Shown piece by piece: positions 1 through 6,332 of a DNA stretch of 6,995 nt. Position numbers and translations under genes: made by a program. Location of the stretch: contig JAFRMD010000037.1 of NCBI GenBank assembly GCA_017430835.1, forward strand, positions 1 to 6,995, given 5' to 3'. Origin of the DNA: Methanosphaera sp. GTDB lineage: Archaea > Methanobacteriota > Methanobacteria > Methanobacteriales > Methanobacteriaceae. Position 1 is the stretch's first letter, and every line of letters begins with the position of its first letter. The notes below the pieces were generated by a model. The model saw nothing but the letters and a program-made list of their open reading frames with translations, had not been told where the DNA came from and searched no databases.

Positions 1-2
1 AA

Positions 3-104
3 AAAGAAACAGACACAACAACTCAAACAAAACTAAAAACAAACACCACAAAAAATCCAATACAAGAAATAACCAACAATAAAGAACAAACAACGATAAT
101 CTAA
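3..104 (+). CDS. C-terminal end of an unidentified Thr/Gln/Asn-rich protein (5' end outside window)
   Basis: The frame is open from the left edge to a TAA at 102-104, giving about 33 residues dominated by Thr, Lys, Asn and Gln and ending in TTII. The other two forward frames stop at 34-36 and about 80. The plus strand here is rich in A and C and poor in T and G, unlike the intergenic DNA that follows, which supports coding. A hydrophilic low-complexity tail of this kind could belong to a surface protein or a linker-rich enzyme, but no family can be named from so little. It stops 17 bp before the first CRISPR-like repeat. Confidence 0.45.
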   Translation, partial: KETDTTTQTKLKTNTTKNPIQEITNNKEQTTII

Positions 105-121
105 AAAATCAAAAAAGAATC

Positions 122-223
122 ATACAAAAATAATCAAAAAGTAGGATTGCAACCCTAATCATATGCGTAGCCACATTCGTATCATGAGCAATACAAAAAT
201 AATCAAAAAAGTAGGATTGCAAC
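122..223 (+). CRISPR. Minimal CRISPR-like unit: two repeats, one 37-bp spacer
   Basis: Repeat 1 is 122-153 (32 bp) and repeat 2 is 191-223 (33 bp). They are identical except that the internal A run is 5 in the first and 6 in the second. Both start ATACAAAAATAATC and end GTAGGATTGCAAC. The unique stretch between them (154-190) is 37 bp and has higher GC than its surroundings. Repeat length, spacer length and the 3' end GGATTGCAAC, which resembles the ATTGAAAC handle of type I/III repeats, fit a CRISPR; by that handle the crRNA would read on the plus strand. No cas gene is in the window. It could be the end of a lost array, an orphan mini-array, or a chance direct duplication. Confidence 0.6.
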
Positions 224-225
224 AG

Positions 226-256
226 AGCCATTTTATTTATTATTTAAATAATGGCT
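226..256. repeat. Inverted repeat just after the CRISPR-like unit
   Basis: AGCCATT (226-232) pairs with AATGGCT (250-256) across a 17-base AT-only loop. It lies 3 bp after the last CRISPR-like repeat. It could end transcription of the upstream gene or repeat unit, but no T tract follows on the plus strand. Confidence 0.4.
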
Positions 257-593
257 ATATAGAAATCCCTATTTTTGTACAATTTGGATAAATCTGTAAA
301 TGTTATAAAATAAATTTTTGGCACTACCCCCCCCCAATTAATATAAATAATATAATTCTTATTTTCTAACATAACTTTAAGTTATGAAGCATTTTTATTT
401 TCATTAATAATTTGATAGTTAAAGTAATATTAAAAGTAGTTTTGATTACTGAACTTTGTTTAAATTGTGTAGTATTTTAATTATTTAATATACGATTACA
501 TACGGTATTATTTATTTAATTTGATATACTTTAGTTGGGTTGTTTATATTATAATAACTTAACAAAATTTATATGTTTTATATCCATAATATC
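257..593. other. Gene-free AT-rich stretch
   Basis: All six frames are broken by frequent stops and I see no RNA gene. It holds a run of nine C at 327-335, very out of character for the base composition, and a short perfect palindrome at 370-386. Nothing else is supported. Confidence 0.6.
370..386. repeat. 17-bp palindrome
   Basis: CATAACTT and AAGTTATG are exact reverse complements around a single T. It is about 500 bp upstream of the ABC operon. It could be a dimeric regulator site; there is no direct evidence of use. Confidence 0.35.
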
Positions 594-849
594 ATCTCAA
601 ATAAAGGGAAATTTCTGGAAATGATTATAAAAAAGAAGGTTTAATAATCTTTGCACTATTTTTCATGCTTTATCATACAAAAGTGTATACTTACAACTTC
701 CCAAATTATTTCTAAAACTAAAATTTTTCTAAAACTCTATACTTTTATTTAATGTAAAACAAAGATTATAATATACCTAAGTTTCATTTTGTTATTTAAC
801 TATGATTTTTTAGTAAATGCAACTATTCAATATTATTTTTGGATATCGA
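594..849 (+). repeat. Long diverged repeat, copy A (upstream region of the ABC operon)
   Basis: This stretch aligns colinearly with 6375-6634 (copy B). The strongest part is 744-849: 33 bp at 744-776 are identical to 6524-6556, and the AAGTTTCATTTTGTTATT and TTTTTTAGTAAAT blocks follow in the same order. The left part is weaker but in register (ATCTCAA at 594 and 6375). Inside are inverted arms: 640-653 (ends AATAATCTTTG) and 760-773 (CAAAGATTATAATA), matching at 12 of 14 positions. The copy stops about 20 bp before the first ABC gene, so it probably contains that operon's promoter and leader. It could also encode a structured RNA. Confidence 0.75.
761..775 (+). promoter_or_regulatory. Putative archaeal BRE/TATA box for the ABC operon
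   Basis: AAAGATTATAATATA resembles an A-rich BRE followed by a TATA box. A start about 25 bp downstream would give a leader of about 70 bases before the ATG at 871. It lies inside the 33-bp block that is identical in copy B and forms the right arm of the inverted repeat, so promoter and regulator site may overlap. Other TATA-like strings are frequent in this DNA. Confidence 0.4.
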
Positions 850-870
850 AACTTGATAATAAATATATGA

Positions 871-2598
871 ATGTGGTTAAAAATGAAGATGCTGTTAAGA
901 TATTTTTTTAAAACCCAGTGGAAGAAAATTGTTCCGCTCATCATTTTCCAATTTATAGCAACGTTTTCACAGTTTTATGGAATTTTTATTGTGGGAAAGT
1001 TACTTAATTTAACCTTAAAGGGAACTGATGTGGAATATCTGGGTTATTATGAAATAATTATGATAGTGGCGACGATAGTAACTATCATTGCCATGTTGAT
1101 TGTTTTTTCTATGGCAACGAACATTGCTTCGTCTACTGCATATGATATTCGAAAAAGACTGTTTCGGTTATACGCTAATGCACCTGTGGGTGAAATTCAG
1201 AAATTTCAAAGTACTACTCTGATGGGTTGTGCAACCAGGGGATTGTTTAATATAAGAAACTTCATATTTAATGTTCTTGGTTTTTTATCTCTTCTTCCCT
1301 TCGTGTTTTTAGTACTGTATCTGGATATTAATTATTTGAGTCCCTTCCTAGGAGAGATATATCTGTTCTTAATAGGATTGATTATAGTCGTTGTTTATCT
1401 ATTCCTAAGGTATGCATGTGATAATTATTTTGGACCTAAAAAAACGTTTGCCAGGATTAATTTCTTATTCCGGCAGGGAGCATTATTGTTTGATAATATA
1501 CGATTGAATAATAAACAACAATATGAAAATGAACTATTTCAGGATGCTATAGAAACGTCATGTACTACGTGTATGGATTATTCTAAAAGAACAAGTTATT
1601 TCTATCCGTTATTTTTAATATTTTTTAACTTGTTCATTGTGCTGATGATACTCTTCAGCAGTCAGGAATTAATATACGTTAAAATGGATGTATTTGAATT
1701 AGTAATCTTTTTCCAGTTCATACTCTTTACTTTAACTAGCATAAAAATGTTGCCTTCCATATTTAACGCATTAACTAGCGTTAATGGATGGTCAAAAAAT
1801 ATTGAAGATGCATTGGTTCTTGAAGATACACTTGAAAAAGAAGATTATGAATTTAAAAACAATGATAATCAGAACATAATTGAATTTAATGGTGTTAGCT
1901 TTAAATATGATACAGAGAATGCCCTTGAGGATGTTACCTTTAACGTCAAACGAGATTCTACGGTAGCTATTGTTGGTAAAACTGCAAGTGGAAAGTCAAC
2001 ACTTTTATCACTTTTAAATGGATTATATCCATGTACCGATGGTGAAATAAAAATAGACGGCAATGACATTAAGAAAATTAACAAAAAAGACTTAAAAAGC
2101 AAGTTATCATTTGCTACAGAAAAAACTTTCCTCTTTAATGATACTGTAAAATCAAACATTACCTTTAAAGACGATTCTATTAATCGGGATGAAATTGAAT
2201 TGTCTGCAGAATTATCCGGTTTGGACGAATGTGTTGATGATATTGATGACTTTTTATGCTATAATGTAGATGAAAAGGGTGGTAATTTATCCACTAACAT
2301 AAAAGACAGACTGAATATAATGCGTTGTCTTCTTAAAAAGGCAGATATTTATCTATTTGATAACGTGTTTGCTGGCTATGATGAGAATTCCCAGTACATG
2401 AGATTTGAAAAGATTAAAGAATATTTAAAGAATAAGACAATAATTCTTGTAACCGACAACATTGAAATATTGAAATATTCGGATAAGATAATCCTATTGG
2501 ATGATGGAAAAATAAGTACAATAGGCACTCACCAGGAATTAATAGAAAATTCAGAATATTATAAAAACTTAGTTAAATCAGATGGGATGATATTATGA
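871..2598 (+). CDS. ABC exporter half-transporter (TMD-NBD), degenerate ATPase site, subunit 1
   Basis: 575 residues with an N-terminal membrane domain and a C-terminal nucleotide-binding domain, the type IV (exporter) layout. Hydrophobic helices lie at about 20-42, 61-81, 130-151, 161-180, 243-263 and 273-293. The NBD begins near 336, with A-loop Tyr346 and a perfect Walker A (GKTASGKST, 369-377). The rest departs from the family: the Q-loop residue is Glu417 in place of Gln; the LSGGQ signature reads LSTNI (473-477); Walker B reads YLFDN, so the catalytic Glu is Asn498; the D-loop is AGYD; and the switch His is Asp529 (VTDN). The usual GTHQEL end is present (552-557). It should pair with the next gene, which overlaps it by 4 bp, in the cytoplasmic membrane. 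ATP binding looks intact, hydrolysis doubtful. Substrate is unknown: there is no peptidase domain and no precursor gene nearby. No Shine-Dalgarno precedes 871; ATGs at 883 and 889 are alternative starts. Confidence 0.9.
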   Translation: MWLKMKMLLRYFFKTQWKKIVPLIIFQFIATFSQFYGIFIVGKLLNLTLKGTDVEYLGYYEIIMIVATIVTIIAMLIVFSMATNIASSTAYDIRKRLFRLYANAPVGEIQKFQSTTLMGCATRGLFNIRNFIFNVLGFLSLLPFVFLVLYLDINYLSPFLGEIYLFLIGLIIVVVYLFLRYACDNYFGPKKTFARINFLFRQGALLFDNIRLNNKQQYENELFQDAIETSCTTCMDYSKRTSYFYPLFLIFFNLFIVLMILFSSQELIYVKMDVFELVIFFQFILFTLTSIKMLPSIFNALTSVNGWSKNIEDALVLEDTLEKEDYEFKNNDNQNIIEFNGVSFKYDTENALEDVTFNVKRDSTVAIVGKTASGKSTLLSLLNGLYPCTDGEIKIDGNDIKKINKKDLKSKLSFATEKTFLFNDTVKSNITFKDDSINRDEIELSAELSGLDECVDDIDDFLCYNVDEKGGNLSTNIKDRLNIMRCLLKKADIYLFDNVFAGYDENSQYMRFEKIKEYLKNKTIILVTDNIEILKYSDKIILLDDGKISTIGTHQELIENSEYYKNLVKSDGMIL

Positions 2599-4241
2599 AG
2601 AAACTTGCTGATTATGAGGATTTTATAAATTTTACAATTGATCTCTTACGGCCGTTTAAAGTACGATTTATGATAATTATCGCATTGTTATTATTCAATT
2701 CCGTATTTGCCATTAATTTGCCTAAAATATTGGGAAAAATAATAAACATTTTTGGAGAATATACGCCGGGAAGTACAATATTTTTCTCAGCAAAATTTAC
2801 CAACCTGTTAATTGAGATTACAATAGTAATGTTAATAACTTATATCCTGGAAATAGTCATTACCTATTTAACGTATCCTGTAAGTGAAAAGGTTACATTG
2901 GGATTGCGTGAAAGAATTGAAAAGAAAGTTAACAGCCTTAATTACAGGTTTTTGAATGACACCAATTCCGGAGAAATAATGTCAAGAATTAATCATGATA
3001 CTTTTGTCATACGAAGCTTTATTGGTTCTAAAGTATCAACAATAATTACTAATACATTGTTATTAATTCTGGCTGTGGTGATGATGTTGCTGCTTGACTG
3101 GGAATTAACCAAATGGTACCTGCTAATAATGATCATAACCACTATAATTATTGTTGTAGTCAACAAGTATAGTCTTGGTTACGTGAAAAAAACACGGGAA
3201 TATACGGCTAAAATGATATCCCTAATCGGAGATACGCTTCTGAACAAAACTGTAGTAAATGACAATAACGGTTATTGTGAAGATAGATTTGACCGGTTAA
3301 ACAGCCTGGATAAAAAATCTTTTAGTAACGCAACCATTAAATCGGTTATTATAGAACCAATAACCCTGTTTATGTCCAACCTGGTCTACATACTAATATA
3401 TATTATTGCAATGGACATGCTATTTGAAAAAACAATAACCCTTGAAATTGTGCTGGAATTAATATTATATGGGCAGATAGTTATTGGTCAGCTTAAATAC
3501 TTTGGAAAAGCAATGCGAGACGTACAGGGAGTATATACCAGCTACGTAAAAATCTATGAACTACTGCACGAACCGGATCATGAAGAAGCTATTGAAAAGG
3601 CAGAAGACATAAACAATGGAGAAATAGAATTCAGGAATGTAACATTCAGTTATGACGACAAAAAAGTATTGGACAACTTAAACTTTAAAATAGGTGACAA
3701 AAACAAAATATTGGTTAAAGGCAAAGCAGCAAGCGGAAAATCAACAATAATAAAATTATTGACAAAATTCTATGAAACTGATTCAGGTGAAATACTAGTG
3801 GACGGCAAGAATATACGGCAAATACCACAAAAAAATATCATAGATTCATGTACAATCCTGTCAGAGAATAATCAGTTATATAAGGCAACAGTCGAGGAGA
3901 ACATAGCCTATTCAACAAAGAATATTAGCCATGAAGACATAGTTAAAGCAGCAAAAGAAGTTGGAAGTCATGAATTCATAATGAAACTGCCACAACAGTA
4001 CGATACAATAATATCCGATGAAAACAACAATCTCAGCCAGGGTGAACGCGAATTAATCCTATTGACAAGAGCTTATCTTAAAGAATCAAGGATATTGATA
4101 ATAGATAATGTCATGTCAAGAATAGATAGGATAACTAAACAGAAAGTCATTAAAAGTTTAAGAAAGCTTATGGAAAATAAGACAACAATAATACTTACTG
4201 ATGAAATTCCTTGTGAATACGACAGTATAATACAATTATAG
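2595..4241 (+). CDS. ABC exporter half-transporter (TMD-NBD), degenerate ATPase site, subunit 2
   Basis: 548 residues with the same TMD-NBD order. Helices lie at about 24-44, 70-92, 150-168, 173-190, 257-275 and 284-302. The coupling-region motif SGEIMSRINHDT (125-136) is typical of MDR-type half-exporters. Walker A is intact (GKAASGKST, 376-384) and the signature is nearly normal (LSQGE, 480-484). The catalytic Glu after Walker B is Asn505 (LIIDN), the Q-loop Gln is Glu424, and the switch His is Asp536 (LTDE), the same three changes as in its partner. The protein ends right after IIQL, so the usual last 30-40 residues of the NBD, with the GTHxEL segment, are missing; the downstream DNA shows no obvious continuation. 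Its ATG overlaps the partner's TGA (ATGA), which implies translational coupling and a heterodimer. Confidence 0.9.
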   Translation: MKKLADYEDFINFTIDLLRPFKVRFMIIIALLLFNSVFAINLPKILGKIINIFGEYTPGSTIFFSAKFTNLLIEITIVMLITYILEIVITYLTYPVSEKVTLGLRERIEKKVNSLNYRFLNDTNSGEIMSRINHDTFVIRSFIGSKVSTIITNTLLLILAVVMMLLLDWELTKWYLLIMIITTIIIVVVNKYSLGYVKKTREYTAKMISLIGDTLLNKTVVNDNNGYCEDRFDRLNSLDKKSFSNATIKSVIIEPITLFMSNLVYILIYIIAMDMLFEKTITLEIVLELILYGQIVIGQLKYFGKAMRDVQGVYTSYVKIYELLHEPDHEEAIEKAEDINNGEIEFRNVTFSYDDKKVLDNLNFKIGDKNKILVKGKAASGKSTIIKLLTKFYETDSGEILVDGKNIRQIPQKNIIDSCTILSENNQLYKATVEENIAYSTKNISHEDIVKAAKEVGSHEFIMKLPQQYDTIISDENNNLSQGERELILLTRAYLKESRILIIDNVMSRIDRITKQKVIKSLRKLMENKTTIILTDEIPCEYDSIIQL

Positions 4242-4250
4242 CATTATAAA

Positions 4251-4302
4251 TTGGTAATTTTTTCTATACCCCCCATATTATATTTTTAATATTATTTTTT
4301 TT
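4251..4302 (+). terminator. Probable transcript end of the ABC operon
   Basis: Ten bases after the stop, GGTA and TACC flank a T6 tract (4258-4263). A C6 run follows at 4269-4274 and a T8 run at 4295-4302. Oligo-T tracts with weak or no hairpin are the usual archaeal terminators. The T8 lies about 10 bp before the start of the decayed insertion sequence. Confidence 0.5.
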
Positions 4303-4342
4303 GATTATGAATGTGTGCAACAATTATGTGAAATAGTCCTGT

Positions 4343-4373
4343 TGACTCCTCAGATTTTATAGTGACTGCTCAG
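4343..4373 (+). repeat. Two copies of an 11-bp motif, 20 bp apart
   Basis: TGACTCCTCAG (4343-4353) and TGACTGCTCAG (4363-4373) differ at one base and repeat with a period of 20 bp, just inside the distal end of the decayed IS. Paired short repeats near an IS end could be transposase-binding sites; this is inference only. Confidence 0.4.
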
Positions 4374-4398
4374 TTGCTTGGTAGTTCATTATAATCTT

Positions 4399-4950
4399 TT
4401 AATTATTTTTCATAGGTGGTATTTTGTTTTGATTTTCTATTATTTGTTGTTCAATTATGTGTAGAAGTTTTTGAACATCTTCTTCTGTTAGATTGTTGGA
4501 TTTATTTGCATATGCTCCGGTATTACTTTCATCTAAGCTGATACTGTCCAAGTCAATTAAATCTTTATTGTGTTCATAATCAATAGTTTCAAGGAAGACT
4601 TTTTCAATTAAATCATGATGTTTTCTTTTAAAAGAAGCAATTGTAATGAAAACAGGGTGTCTTAAAACCAGCAATATACGTAAATACAATGTTTTTACGT
4701 ACAACATGTTCCAATTTACGACTGGTATGAATGCCATAAATCATTCCTAAAATGATTATAGAAATTAATAAAGTAGCATGGTAAGCTTTTTTGATCTGGA
4801 GTATCCATAAACTGAAAATCAATGTTACTAAAATCAGCACAGTTAACAAGTTTTTCAACAAAAAAACAAACGTGATTATCTGGAATCGTAGTTCGTATGT
4901 CAAGAGGTAATAAAAATGTTTTGACCTATATTATTCTTCTTCAAAACTAT
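4399..4950 (-). pseudogene. IS1182-family (DUF772) transposase, frameshifted and truncated
   Basis: Reading leftward, the protein can be followed through four frame segments. From 4950 it reads IVLKKNNIGQ, with ATA where the relative has ATG. After an extra A near 4915 it reads FLLPLDIRTTIPDNHVCFF and on to FMDTPDQ. A shift in the A6 tract (T6 on plus, 4787-4792) leads to ISIIILGMIYGIHTSRK and FTYIAGFKTPCFH. A further shift near 4643-4648 gives TIASFKRKHHDLIEKVFLET, then LIDLDSISLDESNT and NNLTEED, ending at TAA 4399-4401. The first part closely matches the transposase starting at 6846 (FLLPTDIRTLIPEDHVCFF), so both come from the same IS group. The segment with the first DDE Asp (SLDES) survives; the rest of the catalytic domain is gone. 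The hydrophobic appearance of the 4628-4903 frame is an artefact of frameshifting. Confidence 0.85.
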
Positions 4951-5146
4951 AAAACAACAACTTAATAAATATATTTACTTATATAATGTATTTATCATAG
5001 GTGATGTATAAATATGCCAATTTTTTAATAGTTAGAATTTAATTAAACTTTAATTATGAAATTATTGATAAAAATATAAAAATATGTTAAATTATAATAT
5101 AATTCAAATGATTTACGGTACGAAATAAAATTACTTAAAAAGAACT

Positions 5147-5160
5147 TTGTTGCACACCCT
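5147..5160 (-). repeat. Left terminal inverted repeat of the decayed IS
   Basis: TTGTTGCACACCCT on the plus strand is the reverse complement of AGGGTGTGCAACAA. It matches the 6635 terminal repeat at 13 of 14 positions and the 4312-4323 end over GTGTGCAACAA. Confidence 0.7.
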
Positions 5161-5215
5161 TTAAAATAATAAAAAAATTAGTCTTCGGAGAGAATTGTCA
5201 TACCACTCCTTAATT

Positions 5216-5248
5216 AAAAAAAATGATAAACGCAATCATAATGATTGC
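5216..5248 (-). terminator. Hairpin plus T tract after the DUF308 gene
   Basis: GCAATCA (5232-5238) and TGATTGC (5242-5248) form a perfect 7-bp stem with a 3-base loop, 18 bp beyond the stop of the leftward gene. On the minus strand it is followed by eight T (A8 at 5216-5223 on plus). This is a good intrinsic-type terminator for the gene at 5266-5718. Confidence 0.65.
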
Positions 5249-5265
5249 ACAAAAATAACATTTTT

Positions 5266-5718
5266 TTAGTCTAAATATATAACTATTCCTTCTATGATTA
5301 AAGTTATACCTACTAAAACTGCGGCATAAATAGGGTCTACAAATGAGAATGTTCCAAGAACAAATCCTATGATACCCATAATTAAAATCAAGAGTGAAGA
5401 AATTTTTGACATACTTGTATTTTTAACTATACCAGTAATACCAAGAAGAACCATTACAATAGCAACAGTATAAAATTGGAAACCTAAAAGGAACGACACT
5501 GCACTAATGTTAAATATGAATAATAATCCCAGAATAATAGAAATTATTCCAACTACGATATTAATGGCTTCAAATTTACTTAATATGGTAACTAAACCAA
5601 GGAATACTAAACTTAGTCCAACCATCAAAGATACAGCAAATGAACTAAATATAGGGAATATTATAAAAATTAATCCTATAATGATAGATAGTATTCCAAA
5701 TATTTTATTTGACTCCAT
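5266..5718 (-). CDS. DUF308/HdeD-like six-helix membrane protein
   Basis: 150 residues and almost wholly hydrophobic, with six helices at about 5-25, 27-48, 50-70, 73-98, 103-123 and 126-148. Gly-rich repeats such as GILSIIIGLIFI, GIISIILGLLFI and GIIGFVLGTF recur at intervals of about 50 residues, as in the short membrane proteins of the DUF308/HdeD-like group. HdeD in enterobacteria is linked to acid resistance; in archaea the role is unknown, and no catalytic residues are visible. I start at 5718 (MESNKIFG), not at the longer 5748 ATG, because GGAGG lies 8 bases before it and homologous proteins begin with a helix soon after Met. The gene stands alone, transcribed leftward, with its own terminator. 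It could be some other small membrane protein, but the length and repeat pattern favour DUF308. Confidence 0.8.
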   Translation of the reverse strand: MESNKIFGILSIIIGLIFIIFPIFSSFAVSLMVGLSLVFLGLVTILSKFEAINIVVGIISIILGLLFIFNISAVSFLLGFQFYTVAIVMVLLGITGIVKNTSMSKISSLLILIMGIIGFVLGTFSFVDPIYAAVLVGITLIIEGIVIYLD

Positions 5719-5726
5719 ATCATTTT

Positions 5727-5731
5727 CCTCC
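5727..5731 (-). promoter_or_regulatory. Shine-Dalgarno GGAGG that fixes the DUF308 start
   Basis: CCTCC on plus is GGAGG on minus, 8 bases before the ATG at 5716-5718. It lies inside the longer open frame that begins at 5748, which therefore is probably not the true start. Confidence 0.7.
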
Positions 5732-5795
5732 AATAATTTTATAATCACTTTTTTTTACAAGAAAATAAAAGTTAATAAAAAGCCAATAAAGCTCT

Positions 5796-5808
5796 TATAA
5801 TTATAATA
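5796..5808 (-). promoter_or_regulatory. Possible TATA box for the DUF308 gene
   Basis: On the minus strand an ATTATAATTATAAG-like string lies about 80-90 bp before the start codon, implying a leader of about 50 bases. The surrounding DNA is AT-rich throughout, so the call is weak. Confidence 0.25.
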
Positions 5809-6003
5809 TTAACATAACTATTATTTATAATTAGTGAAAAAATGATTCAAACAATATCTTTTAGACTATAAAGAGACCACGTAATAATTCTTAAAAATCT
5901 ACTTATCAACTAATTTAAATCATTTATTTTTAACAGACAGATAATTTCATTAATAATTGTAATTAAAACCGGCTTATAAAGTAAATTCAGATATATTAAT
6001 TGA

Positions 6004-6066
6004 ATGAATAAACTGAGGGTTATGAAAATTATTACTTTTATAATCCCTGCTTAAGTGGAGAAATGG
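6004..6066 (+). pseudogene. Possible 5' relic of a family-2 glycosyltransferase
   Basis: From the ATG at 6022 the frame reads MKIITFIIPA and then TAA (6052-6054), with GAGGG a few bases upstream as a Shine-Dalgarno. After the stop the same frame continues VEKW. Many GT2 enzymes of methanogens begin with MK-ITFIIPAYNVEK-like sequence, so this looks like a GT2 start in which a small deletion removed the residues after Ala and created a stop. A further ATG at 6004 is in frame. Nothing convincing follows beyond 6070. Only about 14 residues support the call, so coincidence is possible. Confidence 0.35.
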
Positions 6067-6270
6067 CACTGATGAGAATATAAGAGGATAACCGTTTTTC
6101 CTTTAGTAGTTTATAAAGAATTTGTTAATTGGTGTTTTTTGATTCTTGTTCCAGTTTTTTGATGTCATGTAGTTTTTTTCTATTTTTTTTATCAGTTATT
6201 AGAACGTGCAAAAATTCCGTTTAGACGTTTTTTTTAGCAAGATTTTCTTATTACTATGTTCATAATTATC

Positions 6271-6293
6271 AAACATAACTTGATATTATGTTT
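6271..6293. repeat. Perfect 8-bp hairpin
   Basis: AAACATAA (6271-6278) and TTATGTTT (6286-6293) enclose a 7-base loop, 40 bp inside the orphan terminal repeat. It may be a sub-terminal structure of an IS remnant or a chance AT palindrome. Confidence 0.4.
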
Positions 6294-6332
6294 AATATAT
6301 AATATAAAAATATAATTCATATAGCAAAAAAA

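Larger units (their letters stand above)
4309..5161 (-). mobile_element. Decayed, internally deleted IS1182-like insertion sequence
   Basis: The ends carry inverted GTGTGCAACAA (4313-4323) and TTGTTGCACAC (5147-5157), related to the GTGTGCGACAA end of the element at 6635. Read on the minus strand, the 210 bp from the 5160 end to the transposase start resembles the 211-bp leader of the right-hand element; a shared AAAGTTTAATT and the TATA region are visible. The enclosed transposase is frameshifted and covers only the N-terminal third of a protein of this family, so about 1 kb has been lost. No target-site duplication is evident. It should be immobile unless a related transposase acts on its ends. 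Confidence 0.75.
5821..6330. other. Decayed stretch between the DUF308 gene and copy B
   Basis: No intact gene. Forward frames are short and broken. Apart from a possible glycosyltransferase start relic at 6004-6066, one minus-strand open stretch of about 30 codons (about 6131-6230, Lys-rich, containing DKKNRKKLHDIKKLEQESK) looks compositionally coding but has no start and no family I recognise. AGGGTTAT (about 6016-6023) and ATAATCCCT form an imperfect inverted repeat around that relic. Confidence 0.45.

Noticed and set aside
53..121. A third, degenerate CRISPR repeat before 122
   Set aside because: Only a short AATCAAAAAAG match exists and the spacing does not fit; the area also overlaps the end of a coding frame.
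1869..2159. Minus-strand open frame of about 96 codons inside the first ABC gene
   Set aside because: It lies opposite the conserved NBD with Walker A and has no recognisable features; a shadow of the real gene.
2612..2803. Minus-strand open frame of about 63 codons at the start of the second ABC gene
   Set aside because: It is antisense to the conserved first membrane helices, with no ribosome site or family resemblance.
4628..4903. Minus-strand open frame that looks like a small hydrophobic membrane protein
   Set aside because: Its left part matches IS1182 transposase and its right part is the same gene read out of frame after a shift in an A6 tract; the correct frame there gives FLLPLDIRTTIPDNHVCFF.
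5507..5800. Plus-strand open frame opposite the DUF308 gene
   Set aside because: The minus strand has a clear membrane protein with ribosome site and terminator; the plus frame is Asn/Ile/Lys-rich with no pattern.
6069..6078. CTGATGAG, resembling the hammerhead ribozyme core or a C box
   Set aside because: There is no matching GAAA with stem II for a hammerhead, and no properly spaced D box or guide for a C/D RNA.
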